The position numbers and the translations under genes are program-made. A model generated the notes under the pieces. That model was not told the DNA's origin. It searched no databases and saw nothing but the letters and a program-made list of their open reading frames with translations. 64,000 nt of DNA. Source: Pyrus communis (taxonomy: Eukaryota; Streptophyta; Magnoliopsida; Rosales; Rosaceae). The DNA is taken from positions 811,001 to 875,000 of the forward strand of contig NC_084817.1 of the NCBI RefSeq assembly GCF_963583255.1, given 5' to 3'. How positions within the stretch are numbered: position 1 is the stretch's first letter; each line of letters begins with the position of its first letter. Shown piece by piece: positions 25,450 to 37,078 of this stretch.

Positions 25450-26232
25450 TATTTGTAGAGAATGGTTGGAGGTTGTTTTTTTTTTTTTTCCTTTCTTTGA
25501 GATAGGAGAGAAATGGTTGGTTTAGTGATTTCAAATTGGAAGCTTTGGCCAAAAGGTTGGTTCTGTGCAAGAAGTGGAGGGATGGGGATTTATATAAGAA
25601 TTTTAGTGAAGAAGTTGCATTTAGTTTAGTTGAAATCTCTCTTCAACATGCATTAGAGAATTATTAAAGGTTTAAGCTAATGACAACCAGTAATAAGCTA
25701 CATAACCCATGTAGAAGAAATGTTCTAACTCCTCAATACTCTTTGAATGACAGATTTAAGGTAATGACAACCAGTAATAAGTTTAGTTGGTATCTCTATC
25801 ATGCATGACAGATTTATTATTGGAAATTCGAACTACTCAATACTCTTTGAATTCCTAGTCTATTTTAAGGATCTTGAATGAACTATTGGAGAGACATTAT
25901 TGGTAGAGAATGATTGTTGTTTTTTTTTTCTTTCTTTGAAATGGGAGAGAAATGGTTGGTTTAGTGACTTCAAATTGGAAGCATTGGCCAAAGGGTTGGT
26001 TCTGTGCGAGAAGTGGAGGGATGGGAGGCTTTATATAACAATGTTAGCGAAGAGGTTAACTAAACTAAATGCAACCTCTTCGCTAACATTCTTATATAAA
26101 GCCCTCCATCCCTCCACTTCTTGTACATAGCCAACCCTTTGGCCAACACTTTCAATTTGAAATCACTAAACCAAACATTTCTTTCCTATTTCAAAGAAAG
26201 AAAAAAAAACAAGCAACCATTCTCTACAAATA

Positions 26233-26352
26233 ATGTCTATTCAAGAGTTTATTGAAGATCCAATAAATAGACTAGGAAACTCAAAGAGTATTGAAGAGTT
26301 AGAATTTTCAATAATAAATTTGTCATGCATGATGAAGAGAGATTCCAACTAA
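26233..26352 (+). CDS. Short ORF (39 aa) in the inner right unit of the palindrome
   Basis: Starts MSIQEFIEDP and runs 39 codons, preceded by TATATAA at about 26092-26098 and a pyrimidine/A-rich leader. It is colinear with the ORF at 25369-25449 but longer because the stop is shifted. Likely part of the same captured 5' gene fragment. The function is unknown and it may not be translated. Confidence 0.3.
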   Translation: MSIQEFIEDPINRLGNSKSIEELEFSIINLSCMMKRDSN

Positions 26353-26955
26353 ACTTATTAGTTGCTATCATTATCTTAAATTTATCATTCAAAGAGTATT
26401 AAGAAGTTAGAAAACTTCTTCTAAATGGGTCATATAGCTTATTATTGACTATCATTACCTTAAATGATTCTCTCAAGAGATTCTAACTAATATGCAACCT
26501 CTTCACTAGCATTTTTTTATAAAAACACTCATCCCTCCACTTCTTGCACAAAACAACCCTTTTGCCAAGGCTTCCAATTTGAAATTACTAAACCAATCAT
26601 TTCTCACCCATTTCAAAGAAAGAAATAAAAAAACAAACAACCATTCTCTACAAATAATGTCTATCCAAAAATTAATTTAAGATCCACAAAATAAACTAAG
26701 GAACTCAGAGTATTGAGGAGTTAGAATTTCCCTAAATCCTATATATGCTATGAAATAATGGTTTGTATTATTTATTTTATGTGCTTAATTAGAACTTTTA
26801 TGTGCTATGAACCAACGGTTTGTAAGCTGAACATTTTATTGTAATTCTTTTTATATTCTACATATTAGATAATGAGGTATGCATTGATTATTATATGCTT
26901 TGTAATTTAAATATGAGGGTTAGAAGAAGTACAGTGGTGGAGATGATCTGTGACA

Positions 26956-27986
26956 AAAGACCATGGAACCCAATAACAGACTAGGAAACCCAATAAGACT
27001 TAATAAGCTATATGACCTATGCAGGAAATATGAGTAAAACGTAGATATAAGATAAATAGGTTTAAACAAAATTTCTCTTAAAAATATTTCCAAAGTTATA
27101 AAAAACGCTTTCAAATACTTTCATGTAAAAAAAATAACACTTCGATTTTTAACACTTACAGCAACAAAACACTTCCGAATAGAAGTACTTTTTACAGAAG
27201 CAAGATGAGCATAATTATATGTAAACTCGACTCTAGGCTCATTGATCTGAAACTGGAGATGAAACATCTTGATTAAATTTACAATCATATATTTCTCGCT
27301 GAAGAAGCTACATTAGGGTTCTTGACCAAGAAATTAAAATTTCCCGCAATTCGATTAAAAGAAGGATAAAGGCACTCAGAATGAAAAGGACTAAAATTAT
27401 TAGTCATCGATATATGAAATCTCATACCACTACTATAATTACTCCTCATCGTGCCTCTTCAATTTACAAAAAAGTAAAAAAACTCAAAGATTTCATATTT
27501 TAAAAATACATTAATCTAAATATAAGTTCACAAGCAAAAGCAATGGCGGGTTAAGGTAATTAATTTTAATTTCTCAATAAAATCAAAGTGAAAAACTAAG
27601 ACGAATTCATACAAAAATAATAAGAAAAATTATATATAAAAAAAAAAAAAAAAAGAGATTACAGGTTTAGAAACCATCAGAAGTAAAGGATCGTTTCAGC
27701 TTCGACACTGAGTCTCAGACGACCGTCGTGAGATGATTAATCCAAATTCATCATCTGATTTCCTACTAATTGTCCACAAATACTAATTATAAAAAAAAGA
27801 ACAAAAAGAAAAGAAAAACAGAATGGGGAAGAAGGAGAAAGAGGCTCTGGCGTTTTCGGTTGAAGAAGAGGAGGCCGCGGCGTGACGATTTAATAAATGG
27901 AGACTGAAACTTTATTAGGGTTTTCATACTTTCGCGTTGCCGGTTTTGCCCTTTTATTTGGATCTGGACTCGCAATTCTGTCCTTA
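26956..27986. other. Spacer, AT-rich
   Basis: Just outside the palindrome (about 26970-27035) is a scrambled remnant of the same unit. A 20-codon plus-strand ORF at 27823-27885 starts MGKKEKEALAF and stops early. It is Glu/Ala rich and possibly the truncated start of a gene. No other gene is seen. Confidence 0.4.
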
Positions 27987-29092
27987 GACCATCTCCAATG
28001 GTTGGGCTAAAAGCCAAATATTTTAGCCTGGAAAATTTAGCTTTTAGCCCAGAAACAACTTTTCTACTCCAACCGTTCTGGCCTAAAATTTTAGCCCGGG
28101 ATTATTAAAGAATGAACTTAGGCTATTTTTTTTCTTAAATTAAAATTTTTTTAAAAAATAAATATGTAGATTGTCGTAAATTAATTTTATAAACATTTGA
28201 ATCTAAAAAAATTTAAATTCCGATAAATATTGAAAAATCACTAAATTTCCCACAAAGCAAGCCGTCAACTTTTACCAATCTTTCAACTCTGGGCTAACTT
28301 TCAATTCACCAACCTTTCAACACCAAATTTTCAATTCACCAACCGTTGAACACCAAACTTTCAACTTTCACCAACTATATAAACACCAAACTTTCAACTT
28401 TCACCAACCATTCACCACCAAACTTTCAGAAATCATCCTCTATATAAACATATGTCCAATATTTGTTGATCACACAACCTTTCAACCTTCAATTATCCTC
28501 TATATTCACCCATATTTCAACTTTCAAAGAGTTTTTGTTTCCTAAAAATCCTCAATATCTCATCAATGGGTGATAAAAGAAGGTGTAGTATGGCAAGCAT
28601 AGTGCCAAGTGCACCATTTTGATTAGTGCCAACTGCACCATCTTCGCTAACAGAAACCCATGCCAAGCATAGAGCAACATCTTCCTCACAAGTCCAATTA
28701 CGACCTCTAATATGCTCTATTGCCATGTTGAACAATTTGGAAATGGAAAGAAATAGTAGAAAGATAAATTGGAAGAATTGTAAGAGAAATTTGAGTTTTG
28801 TGTGGATGTTTGAACAAATACATAGGTATTTATAGAGTTTTTGGGTGAATTTTGAGTTAAATAATTGTTTTTAATTATTTTACCCTTTAGATCTTTTTTT
28901 TTTACCGTTAGATTTGATTATATTTGATCTCAGCCATTGGATTCAATGTATTTTAAAATAACATATTTTAAAAAATCAAATTTGAATCTGGAGCCCAACT
29001 TTAACATTTGACATTTAGCCCAATGTTTTAGCATGGATTGGAGATGGTTTGAGGGGGGAAATTTGACATTTAGCCCATTGTTGGAGATGGTC
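27987..29092. mobile_element. PIF/Harbinger-type element with TTA target duplication
   Basis: Inverted ends read GACCATCTCCAATGG on the left and, in reverse complement, GACCATCTCCAACAATGG on the right. They are flanked by TTA on both sides (27984-27986 and 29093-29095), the 3-bp duplication typical of PIF/Harbinger. The interior has direct repeats of CCAAACTTTCAACTTTCACC. It keeps a fragment of a MYB/SANT-like ORF on the minus strand but no transposase, so it is non-autonomous. Confidence 0.75.
28560..28735 (-). pseudogene. Fragment of MYB/SANT-like ORF of a Harbinger element
   Basis: The peptide contains RGRNWTCEEDVALCLAWVSV followed by EDGAVGTNQ. This matches the pattern of the trihelix/MYB-like protein that accompanies PIF/Harbinger transposases in plants (W..EED..L..AW...S.D...GTNQ). 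The domain breaks off before the expected W-x-R-I helix, so it is a remnant. Confidence 0.6.
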
Positions 29093-29578
29093 TTAGTGGG
29101 CTGGTTCAATATCCACATTGGAATATAGTATAGGACTATAATGTGGCATGATTTTCAGTCGCACATCATTTTTCATAATGAAATTTTAACGAAAAATGTT
29201 CGGTACTATTTATTTTAACGAAAAATTACATTTTAACATTAAAAAGTTAATCGTAGGACTTTTATTTTATCTTTTATTTTATCTTTTATTTTGTCTTTAT
29301 CATTAAAATTCAAAATTTTCAAACATTTTTCATTAGTTTTCATTTTTCACAAATAAGAGATTGAGATTTAATTAAATCTTATTTGAATAAATCTCAACCA
29401 CTCATTAGTATCTTTCAATGATTAGGTAGATGCCTAATGTTGCATCTTACCTGGATGGTGTTGGTAACGCTGCACTGTACGGCGCCGTTTAGCTCTTCCC
29501 TTCTCTATGATTCAGTTCAGGTGGTGAATTTCACTTCCACAAAATCTTAATTCTCAGTCTCTTCGCTCTGCGACAACC
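29093..29578. other. Promoter-side spacer of the BRE gene
   Basis: Contains a run of imperfect TTTTATTTTATC units at about 29259-29300 and a dispersed AT-rich repeat (ATTTTTCATTAGTTTTCATTTT, inverse of part of 4100-4260). Just before the gene a GC-richer stretch (GGCGCCGTTTAG) occurs. No clear TATA box. Confidence 0.4.
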
Positions 29579-32472
29579 ATGTCGTCGGAGAGTGTTCCGC
29601 CGCTCGTCGCCGCCCAGCTCAACTATCTCCTCACTCACTTCCCTCTCGTCGTCAAGGTAATGCCTCCCAAACCCAACATCTCCGCTTCATTTCCAATTTT
29701 GCAAAAACAAATAGCGGAGAAAATTTAACTCCAAAATTTCATTTCATTTCATTCATCCCCGACGGTAATAGTTTACTGAGGCATTTTCTTGGAATCCAAA
29801 ACAATCTAGGGTTCGTGGGTTTTCATTTGTTGCATGATCAGCTGATTTCTCGGAGCTGCTGTACACTCTAGGGTTTTGTCAAAAAGATTTTTTTAGGACA
29901 TTTTACATAATCAATTTTGCTTTGCAGATTGAGAACAAGTGGTCTGGCAGCAAGTACTACCCGGGATTTCTCGACCGGTTCACCATAGTCATTTCCTACT
30001 GTCTAGACGTTATCAAATGTGAGTGGATTGTTGTAATAAGTAGTTTCATGTGGTACTGATTGTTTTCGATTGCTAAGAATGTGGGGTTTTGATTTGTTGT
30101 AGGGGATGTTGTATTTGATTCGGAGTCTCCGTTCTCTGCACCCGATGTTATATTCGGACCTGATGATGAGAAATTTCAGCAGTTTCTTGTATCGCGCGAT
30201 GAAGGAGAAGGGGACTCAAAGTTTCACATGAAGTGTTTGAGTGATTGGAACAGCAGAGACCCGACACAGCTTATGCTTCTCATTCATGAACTGAGGTGAT
30301 GGATTTTTCGATTGTACATTTTCTTTGGAGTTTTGTATTTCTTTTGGGAATAATGTAGCTAACTAGTCTCATAATTTTCAATGAAATAATGTTGTTCTAT
30401 TTTAAAGGGATCAATACATGTCCTACCAGAAGAAGCGTGTTGCTGAAGTTGATGACGACAGGTTGAAGTTTGAAATTAGCACGATTGTTGCTCGCGAGGT
30501 AATATTTCAAACAACCATGAGAAATTCAAAATTAAAACTCTTTGTATATTACTAGACGTCTGTTTTGCGTGTGAGGGATGAACTAGGAGGAACATTTTCA
30601 TGAATATCTAATTTAATGAAATATTTCTTAGCTATTAAATCCTTACACTTTGCTTCAGGGCATTGAGATGCAGATGAGTTCCGGAGTTGACAAGGTATTT
30701 ATGATTGGGTAAAAAACATGTTCAACTTTTGTTATTGGCTCTATCGAAAGATCAGTGTTGAATAGAACTTGGCTGTGTAGCTTCTGATTATAAATGTGGT
30801 CCTTATGCCTCTGAATTTTAGCGTAGCCAGAGGAGGTCAAATTTGCAGTTCCTCTATTGGACGTGAACATAAATAAGATGGTGCCTGTGTACCCCTGGAG
30901 ACATCAACAGAAGATATACTTGCAGGTTGAGATTCCTCTTTCCCTCTGTCACCCCTCCCCCCCCAAAAAAAAAGTTTGAATTCTTTTTCCCCCATTTTTT
31001 TCTTTTCATCCAGGACATCGTGTTCAATGATGTGTATTTTGGGCTGTGCAGATTGTATATCCTGTTGAGAAAAAATTTGTCTCCACTCCATCAGCTCCTC
31101 GCTTGAAACTAGTGTCTACCTCAGAGTTGAAGACTCTATTTTCCATTGATGAAGTCAAACTTCCTCCATGGTTGAATGGAATGTATGTCTAAGTCCTCTG
31201 AATTATAAATTCTTAGTCCTTTATACTCTACTATTATTGGTTCGTTATGGGTTTCATTTTTTTTTCCTTACTCTTGAAAGGTGCATGGCTGAATATCTTC
31301 CCCATCTTGAAGAATCCCTTGAGAAACAGGTCAGCTGCATTTGAGTTTATATTTTGCGCTTTCACATACAAAATATTTCATATTTGTAAGAATATATTGT
31401 CTTGTTACTAAGGTTTTGGAGGCAGTCTCCTTGGTTGATGTTAGAAGGCGCTTCATTGAGGCATTAGCCCTTCAGTTTGGAAGACCAGTGGAAGCTGATT
31501 CGGTAGGCATCCTAGGCATGTATTTCTCTCTGCAAAGTTCTTGAAACATTAAGACTAATTTTTCATATCTAATTGGGCAGGTCTTATGCAGAAAGGCAAC
31601 ATTCCTTGCCGCTTCTGGAGTTTTCACGTTCCTGGTATATATGGTCATCACTGTATCATCTTTGTATGGAATATTCCTTTAAGCTAAAGCATGTGCTGGG
31701 TCATTGATTAAGAATTAAGAACTCATTTGATCTATAATATTTTGTTTCTACCTTTCTTATAAGCTTTTTGACTAATCTAGCAGTAATTCACATGGATTCC
31801 GTGTCGTTTATTGCTGTCAATAGCAAGAGTTTTACATTCTATTTTGTTATTGCGCATTATCTGGTGTTACTTTTGTTCTATTTTCAGTTGTTTTATGTCT
31901 ACAGTTGGGTACTGCACTCTAGTTAATCTTCCCTTTTCAAGCGACCAAGCTTCTGATCGTTTTGTTTTGTATAGGTTCATGTTTCGATTTCAACTCAGTT
32001 TCCAAAGCAAAGGCCTTCTTTGATGCTTCAAAGTTCCCAGGCAAGGATAATTATCCGAATCTATGCATTAATGATTACAGCAAAACTAAACCATATATAT
32101 GGCTAGTTCATCACGAATATCTGCTGCTACACACGTGCAGTTTGTTTCGATTATTGTCTTCATATACATGTTTTCTAGTTGAAATGAAACTCTTAATTGA
32201 CGGGGTTATATTCTCGTAATGATGTAGCATTTCAACCACCATGGTGTGCCGATCAAGTCACTTCCTCTAACGGAATTTCCTTGGAGCCCTAGATGGGAAT
32301 TACCTCATATGGCCGAGCGAATTTGGTGAGTTCCTTTGTAAATTGTTATCACTCATTCACCACTTTTGCATCTGAACAATATCACTGACGGGGATCACTT
32401 TTCAGCGACCATTTGACAGACGAGGCTGTGAACTTCAAGAAGCACTGCAACGAGCCTCCACCGCAGCACTAG
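29579..32472 (+). CDS. BRE: BRE/BRCC45 homologue (BRCA1-A and BRISC complex subunit), predicted 380 aa
   Basis: Thirteen exons: 29579-29656, 29928-30018, 30103-30295, 30408-30498, 30659-30694, 30827-30925, 31052-31182, 31281-31329, 31413-31502, 31581-31634, 31975-32040, 32228-32325 and 32406-32472; 1143 nt in frame. The product follows BRE from the first helix (AAQLNYLLTHFPLVVK), through FGPDDEKF and MLLIHELR, to VPVYPWRHQQKIYLQ and the C-terminal segment with FNHHGVPIKSLPL and PWSPRWELPHMAERI. BRE has two UEV-like domains without catalytic cysteine. It holds together the BRCC36 deubiquitinase complexes that cleave K63-linked ubiquitin in DNA repair. Length matches known family members (~380). 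The intron 32041-32227 begins with GC instead of GT. The last exon frame gives CDHLTDEAVNFKKH before the stop. Confidence 0.9.
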
Positions 32473-33920
32473 GGTGTCATAGATTGCCGCGGTTAGTGTT
32501 CGGTATCATCGTGTCCGTCACCAATCGAATCATGTAAATTTTTGTAATCGCTTTGAACTCTTTTGGTTCTTAGGCATGAGCTTGGATGGGGAAAATAGTC
32601 ACTTGTCTTAGTAACTGAGAAATGGAGCGATGATTACTCTAATCTGGAAATCTTTGCCGTCTCAGATCAAGATCTAGTAAGAGTCCAAATGCTTCAAAAT
32701 ACTAAAATATTTTGTCAGGATCTGAGACGGGTATATTGGAAATGAGGTATTCGCCGATTTCTTTCCGAACTTGTAAGGAGTTACCGATTTTTTCCTGAAC
32801 TTTAATTTTAGCTGATTACTCGCCTGAACTTTTATAATTGCCTACTTTTTCCCATGTTAGATTTTAGAAAATTTCATGCATCTTAGTTACGTGCACGGCA
32901 CATGGAAATTGTCTAAAGATCTGAATCGGGGATATAATTGAAATTGTCAGATTTGGGTCCCAACACATGGATTTTCAGACTATATATTATTATTATTTGT
33001 CGGATTGTCAATGTATATGTTGCGAGAAGATTACATATGGATTATGGAGGACAATGTTTGAGCCGTCTGAGCAGTTTCTCTGATCGCACAACAAAATTGA
33101 GAAATTGGTAGCACCGAACAGAATTGTTACAATGGTGCATTAGTGTGAGAGAGGATTCTCGCCGGATTTTCTTTGTGAGACTTTCGGGAATCCTTCTGTA
33201 TTAGTGTGAGGGAGGATCCTCGCTGGATCTTCATTGTGAGGCTTTCGGGAATCCTTCTATCACATTCTTTCATCGTACATTGGCAATAAACTTTTGTTAG
33301 ATACTGTTTATATTCGATTTTAAATAAAAAATTTTACAATAATTTTTAATTGCATAATATACGATAAATAAATGTAATTGGAAGATCCTCCTGACATTAG
33401 TGTACCTTTGGTAGTATATGATAATCATTAAAATCTCAAAAGAAATACAAAAAGACAAAAAGATACTAAAATTTGGAGTGTTTTTTTTTTTTTTTTTTTT
33501 AAACAATGCCCTATACACTACTCAACTGGACATTTAAATTTAAATGTTTTAAATAAAACCATCTTATGTGATGGATCATACAATTTAACAGCGTAATGCA
33601 TGTACATCAATGAAGGGCCTCGAGTTTTTGGTGGTCTAGTGCGAAAAATTAAAATGAGTTCCTTTCCAGCACATTTATGTTAAATATTTACATTGTCCTT
33701 TTAAGATATGATGTACACTAACACATGTTAAAATACATTTGGGCAGTCCTGGATGGTCAACCTTTTCGCCCTTGTTCGGAAACGACCAAACAATTTTTTG
33801 GTCCGCCCAAACACAGTCCTATGACAGTAAAAAGGAAATCAACGGATTAAATCTCGCTTTTCTCAATGATACGGTCGGCTTCAACGGATAAACCTCATTA
33901 TCAACGGTTAAGTTCTAACA
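32473..33920. other. Spacer between BRE and tubulin genes
   Basis: A ~62 bp unit (TTAGTGTGAGRGAGGATYCTCGC...) is tandemly duplicated at 33139-33260. About 33270-33400 resembles 22800-22920. A poly(T) run lies at 33481-33500. No gene is seen. Confidence 0.5.
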
Positions 33921-34074
33921 CCGTTTCCCGCGGGAAAACTTTTTCGCGGGCGGGTGGGATCACCGAATTAACATGCGCACCCCATGCCAGCCAGAGCGAC
34001 GGAGTGAAGGAAGAGAGAGAAAGTTGGTGTTCTTACTCTCTCTGTCTGGCTGTCACACACAGAGCAACCAACGG
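33841..34074 (+). promoter_or_regulatory. E2F dyad and AACGG (MSA-like) cores upstream of beta-tubulin
   Basis: A perfect dyad TTTCCCGCGGGAAA lies at 33924-33937, two overlapping E2F sites of consensus TTTCCCGC, followed by TTTTCGCGGG at 33941-33950. AACGG cores of the mitosis-specific-activator type, known to bind MYB3R factors, occur at 33841, 33883, 33903 (AACGGTTA) and 34068 (CCAACGG). The layout suggests G1/S and G2/M control. This is inference from motifs. Confidence 0.5.
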
Positions 34075-34282
34075 ACTCATTGATTAAAAAAATATCCCAC
34101 CGCCCATTATTTACCTTCCTAACCTCCGATTCTCTCTCTCCTCCCCTTCCCCTTCATAACACCGACTTCGGACACACTCTCTCCTGTGTCTTCGTCTCTC
34201 TCCTCCTCTCGCCGTTCCTCCCAAAACCCCTTGTAAGCGCAGCAGCAGATCTCGGTTCGTTTCCGGCACCTCCGTCGCGACA

Positions 34283-36835
34283 ATGAGAGAGATCCTGCAC
34301 ATCCAGGGAGGCCAATGCGGCAACCAGATCGGCTCCAAGTTCTGGGAGGTCATCTGCGACGAGCACGGGGTTGACCCTACCGGAAGGTACCGCGGAGACG
34401 CCGGCTCCGATCTCCAGCTCGAGAGGATCAACGTCTACTACAATGAGGCCTCCGGCGGTAGGTACGTCCCCCGCGCCGTCCTCATGGATCTTGAGCCCGG
34501 TACCATGGACAGCATCCGATCCGGCCCCTTCGGCCAGATTTTCCGCCCTGACAACTTCGTCTTCGGCCAGTCCGGCGCCGGCAACAACTGGGCGAAAGGA
34601 CATTATACCGAAGGAGCTGAGTTGATCGATTCCGTTCTCGATGTTGTTCGCAAGGAGGCCGAGAATTGTGATTGCCTTCAAGGTAAAATTTCTTTGAATT
34701 TCGACATGAATTATGAGATGAAAATGCTCCTCAATCGGATTTGAATTTCTGCTACATTGAATGTATTGATGCTTGATTGATTATTCAGTTGATTACTGTT
34801 TCTGTTGCTCTATTAGTTCGTCGTTTAAGATTTGATAATCCGATTTCCAAATGCTTCTGAATCGGAATTGATTTTCTGCGAGATTATAAACATTGATGCT
34901 TGAAGATTCAGTTGATTACCGTTTTCATTAGCGTTGTTAATTACATATTTAACAATAACCTCATTGCAAAGCTAGGATCGTCAGATCCTTCGTCCAAAAC
35001 TCTAATCTTGTCCTTTACTTTTTGTTTGGTTGTGGATCTGATATATTCGTCGTGGATCTGATATATTCGTCGTCAGCTTTCCTAGCACCGCCATGTGGTT
35101 AACTGTACTACTTCTCGCATATATATTATATATGTGTATAATTGTCCTTATATGGCTGCTTTTGCTTGTGGTCCCCCTTGTTTTTTGTTCTTCAGTGGAG
35201 ACAGATGAAGAATCTGTTTACTTTATTTTGCATGATTGTGATTTCCCAACAGTCTATGTTACCACACCGACGTTGTGTTTGGTTCTTTTGGACTGAGATT
35301 CATTACGGATCTCTGTATTCTAAGTCCGTGGACCGAGAGATTTGAGCCACTTAATTTCAATCATATGGTTCTTATTAACCCATCCCACTAGCCTGATTCA
35401 CAGAAACTAAAAAAAATTTGAGCTCTCTTGAACAGTCCGTATCTCTCGGTCCTTGGATTGCAGACACAGAGGTCTGGAGTGGATCTCATTCCGGTTCTTC
35501 TTGCAAATTAACTATTGCAGTAAATCTGAGATGTCAGTAAGAAAATTTTCAACCCTTTTCTGTAACATGCTTAATTGTTTGAGGATTAGTGATTTGTATT
35601 TACATGGGAACATTTAGCTTATATTCGTTTGGGTTATAGGGACTTATACCATTGATTTGTTATTGTGAGGATCTGTGGTTGTATGTTAGATCCTTGTTCG
35701 TATAAAATCTTCAAACCTCACTTGCCCATTTCCATTTTTGTTTAATATGCTGCTTGACATCGTCTTTTTTTTTTAATACGGGGCAGGTTTTCAGGTGTGC
35801 CACTCTCTTGGAGGAGGAACTGGTTCTGGAATGGGAACCCTTCTCATATCAAAGATCAGGGAGGAATACCCTGATAGGATGATGCTCACATTCTCCGTTT
35901 TCCCTTCACCGAAGGTCTCAGACACTGTTGTGGAACCATACAATGCCACTCTTTCGGTGCACCAGCTGGTTGAGAACGCCGATGAATGCATGGTTCTTGA
36001 CAACGAGGCACTTTATGACATTTGCTTCAGGACCCTAAAGCTCAGCACCCCAAGCTGTGAGTGACAATCTAATTCTTTTGAATAATGTTGCAAGTAACAC
36101 AAGTAGTCTTATAGCGCCCGGTTCTAGTTTTACTTAATTGTATATCTGTTTACAGTTGGTGACCTGAACCATTTGATATCCGCAACCATGAGTGGTGTGA
36201 CATGCTGCCTAAGGTTCCCTGGACAGTTGAACTCGGACCTCCGGAAGCTGGCCGTGAATCTCATCCCATTTCCACGTCTTCACTTCTTCATGGTTGGGTT
36301 TGCACCTCTGACCTCTCGTGGATCCCAGCAGTACATCTTCCTTACCGTGCCGGAGCTGACTCAGCAAATGTGGGATGCCAAGAACATGATGTGCGCTGCT
36401 GACCCTCGCCACGGACGTTACCTGACAGCCTCAGCTATGTTCAGGGGGAAGATGAGCACCAAAGAGGTGGACGAACAGATGATCAATGTGCAGAACAAGA
36501 ACTCGTCCTACTTCGTTGAGTGGATCCCTCACAATGTGAAGTCAAGCGTGTGCGATATTCCTCCCAAGGGTTTGAAAATGGCATCTACCTTTGTTGGTAA
36601 CTCTACATCAATCCAGGAGATGTTCAGGAGAGTGAGCGAGCAGTTCACAGCCATGTTCCGGCGCAAGGCCTTTTTGCATTGGTACACTGGTGAAGGCATG
36701 GACGAGATGGAGTTCACCGAAGCAGAGAGCAACATGAATGATTTGGTTGCCGAGTACCAGCAATACCAAGATGCAACCGTGGAGGATGAGGGCGAGTACG
36801 AGGAGGAAGGTGCCGAAGAGCATTACGAGGACTAG
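34283..36835 (+). CDS. TUBB: Beta-tubulin, 449 aa
   Basis: Three exons: 34283-34682, 35787-36056 and 36156-36835; 1350 nt in frame. The two introns interrupt codons 134 and 224 in phase 1, the usual sites in plant TUB genes. Product: [17 protein letters not shown] start, then the nucleotide loop region [20 protein letters not shown]. The tubulin signature GGGTGSGMG is at about residues 140-148. Middle segments are nearly invariant, and the acidic C-terminal tail ends EEHYED. It pairs with alpha-tubulin in microtubules and binds exchangeable GTP. The tetrapeptide MREI at the start is the one read by tubulin autoregulation in animals. Intron 1 (1104 bp) contains a MITE-like inverted repeat. All expected motifs are intact. 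Confidence 0.98.
35290..35493. mobile_element. Inverted-repeat element inside tubulin intron 1
   Basis: Left GACTGAGATTCATTACGGATC and right (reverse complement GGAATGAGATCCACTCCAGA) pair imperfectly. A second inner pair shares GGACCGAGAGAT. About 200 bp, no ORF. A MITE is likely. Confidence 0.5.
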
Positions 36836-37078
36836 AACATGCCGGCAATCACAAATCAGGACCGGAAGAAAGAGATGTTTGACATGGAAGGGCTGTCCTT
36901 TATTACTTGCTTGTGTACTTAAATGGTAAAATCTGTGTTTTTGGTTTATCATTTTTTTGTATTTGCTTGTGGATTATTGTCTCGGCTAATCACGCAAGAT
37001 TATCACCTTGCTGGATTAAGTTACAAGTAGTAAATAATCTTGTAAGACGATTTTGTGTGATTGTTCTTTTCCAAGTAT

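Larger units (their letters stand above)
25120..26955. repeat. Large nested palindrome (~1.8 kb), four related units arranged two against two
   Basis: The left arm (25120 to about 26060) is matched in reverse complement by the right arm (about 26070 to 26955), axis near 26064. Landmarks pairing across the axis include CTCCACCACTGTACTTCT (25137) with its inverse near 26920, AAATAAATAATACAAA (25330) with its inverse near 26770, and AGCGAAGAGGTT (26047) with its inverse at 26073. Each arm itself holds two tandem copies of a ~450 bp unit, containing TATATAA, a CT-rich leader and a short ORF. No transposase or clear TSD is visible. The sequence could fold into a very long hairpin if transcribed. 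Confidence 0.85.

Noticed and set aside
32406..32560. Alternative last-exon frame for BRE (RPFDRRGCELQE...)
   Set aside because: It needs a non-GT donor or a shifted acceptor; GT-AG splicing gives CDHLTDEAVNFKKH and a length matching BRE.
34154..34681. 175-codon minus-strand ORF opposite beta-tubulin exon 1
   Set aside because: Frame shadow of a GC-rich tubulin exon; the plus-strand tubulin is unambiguous.
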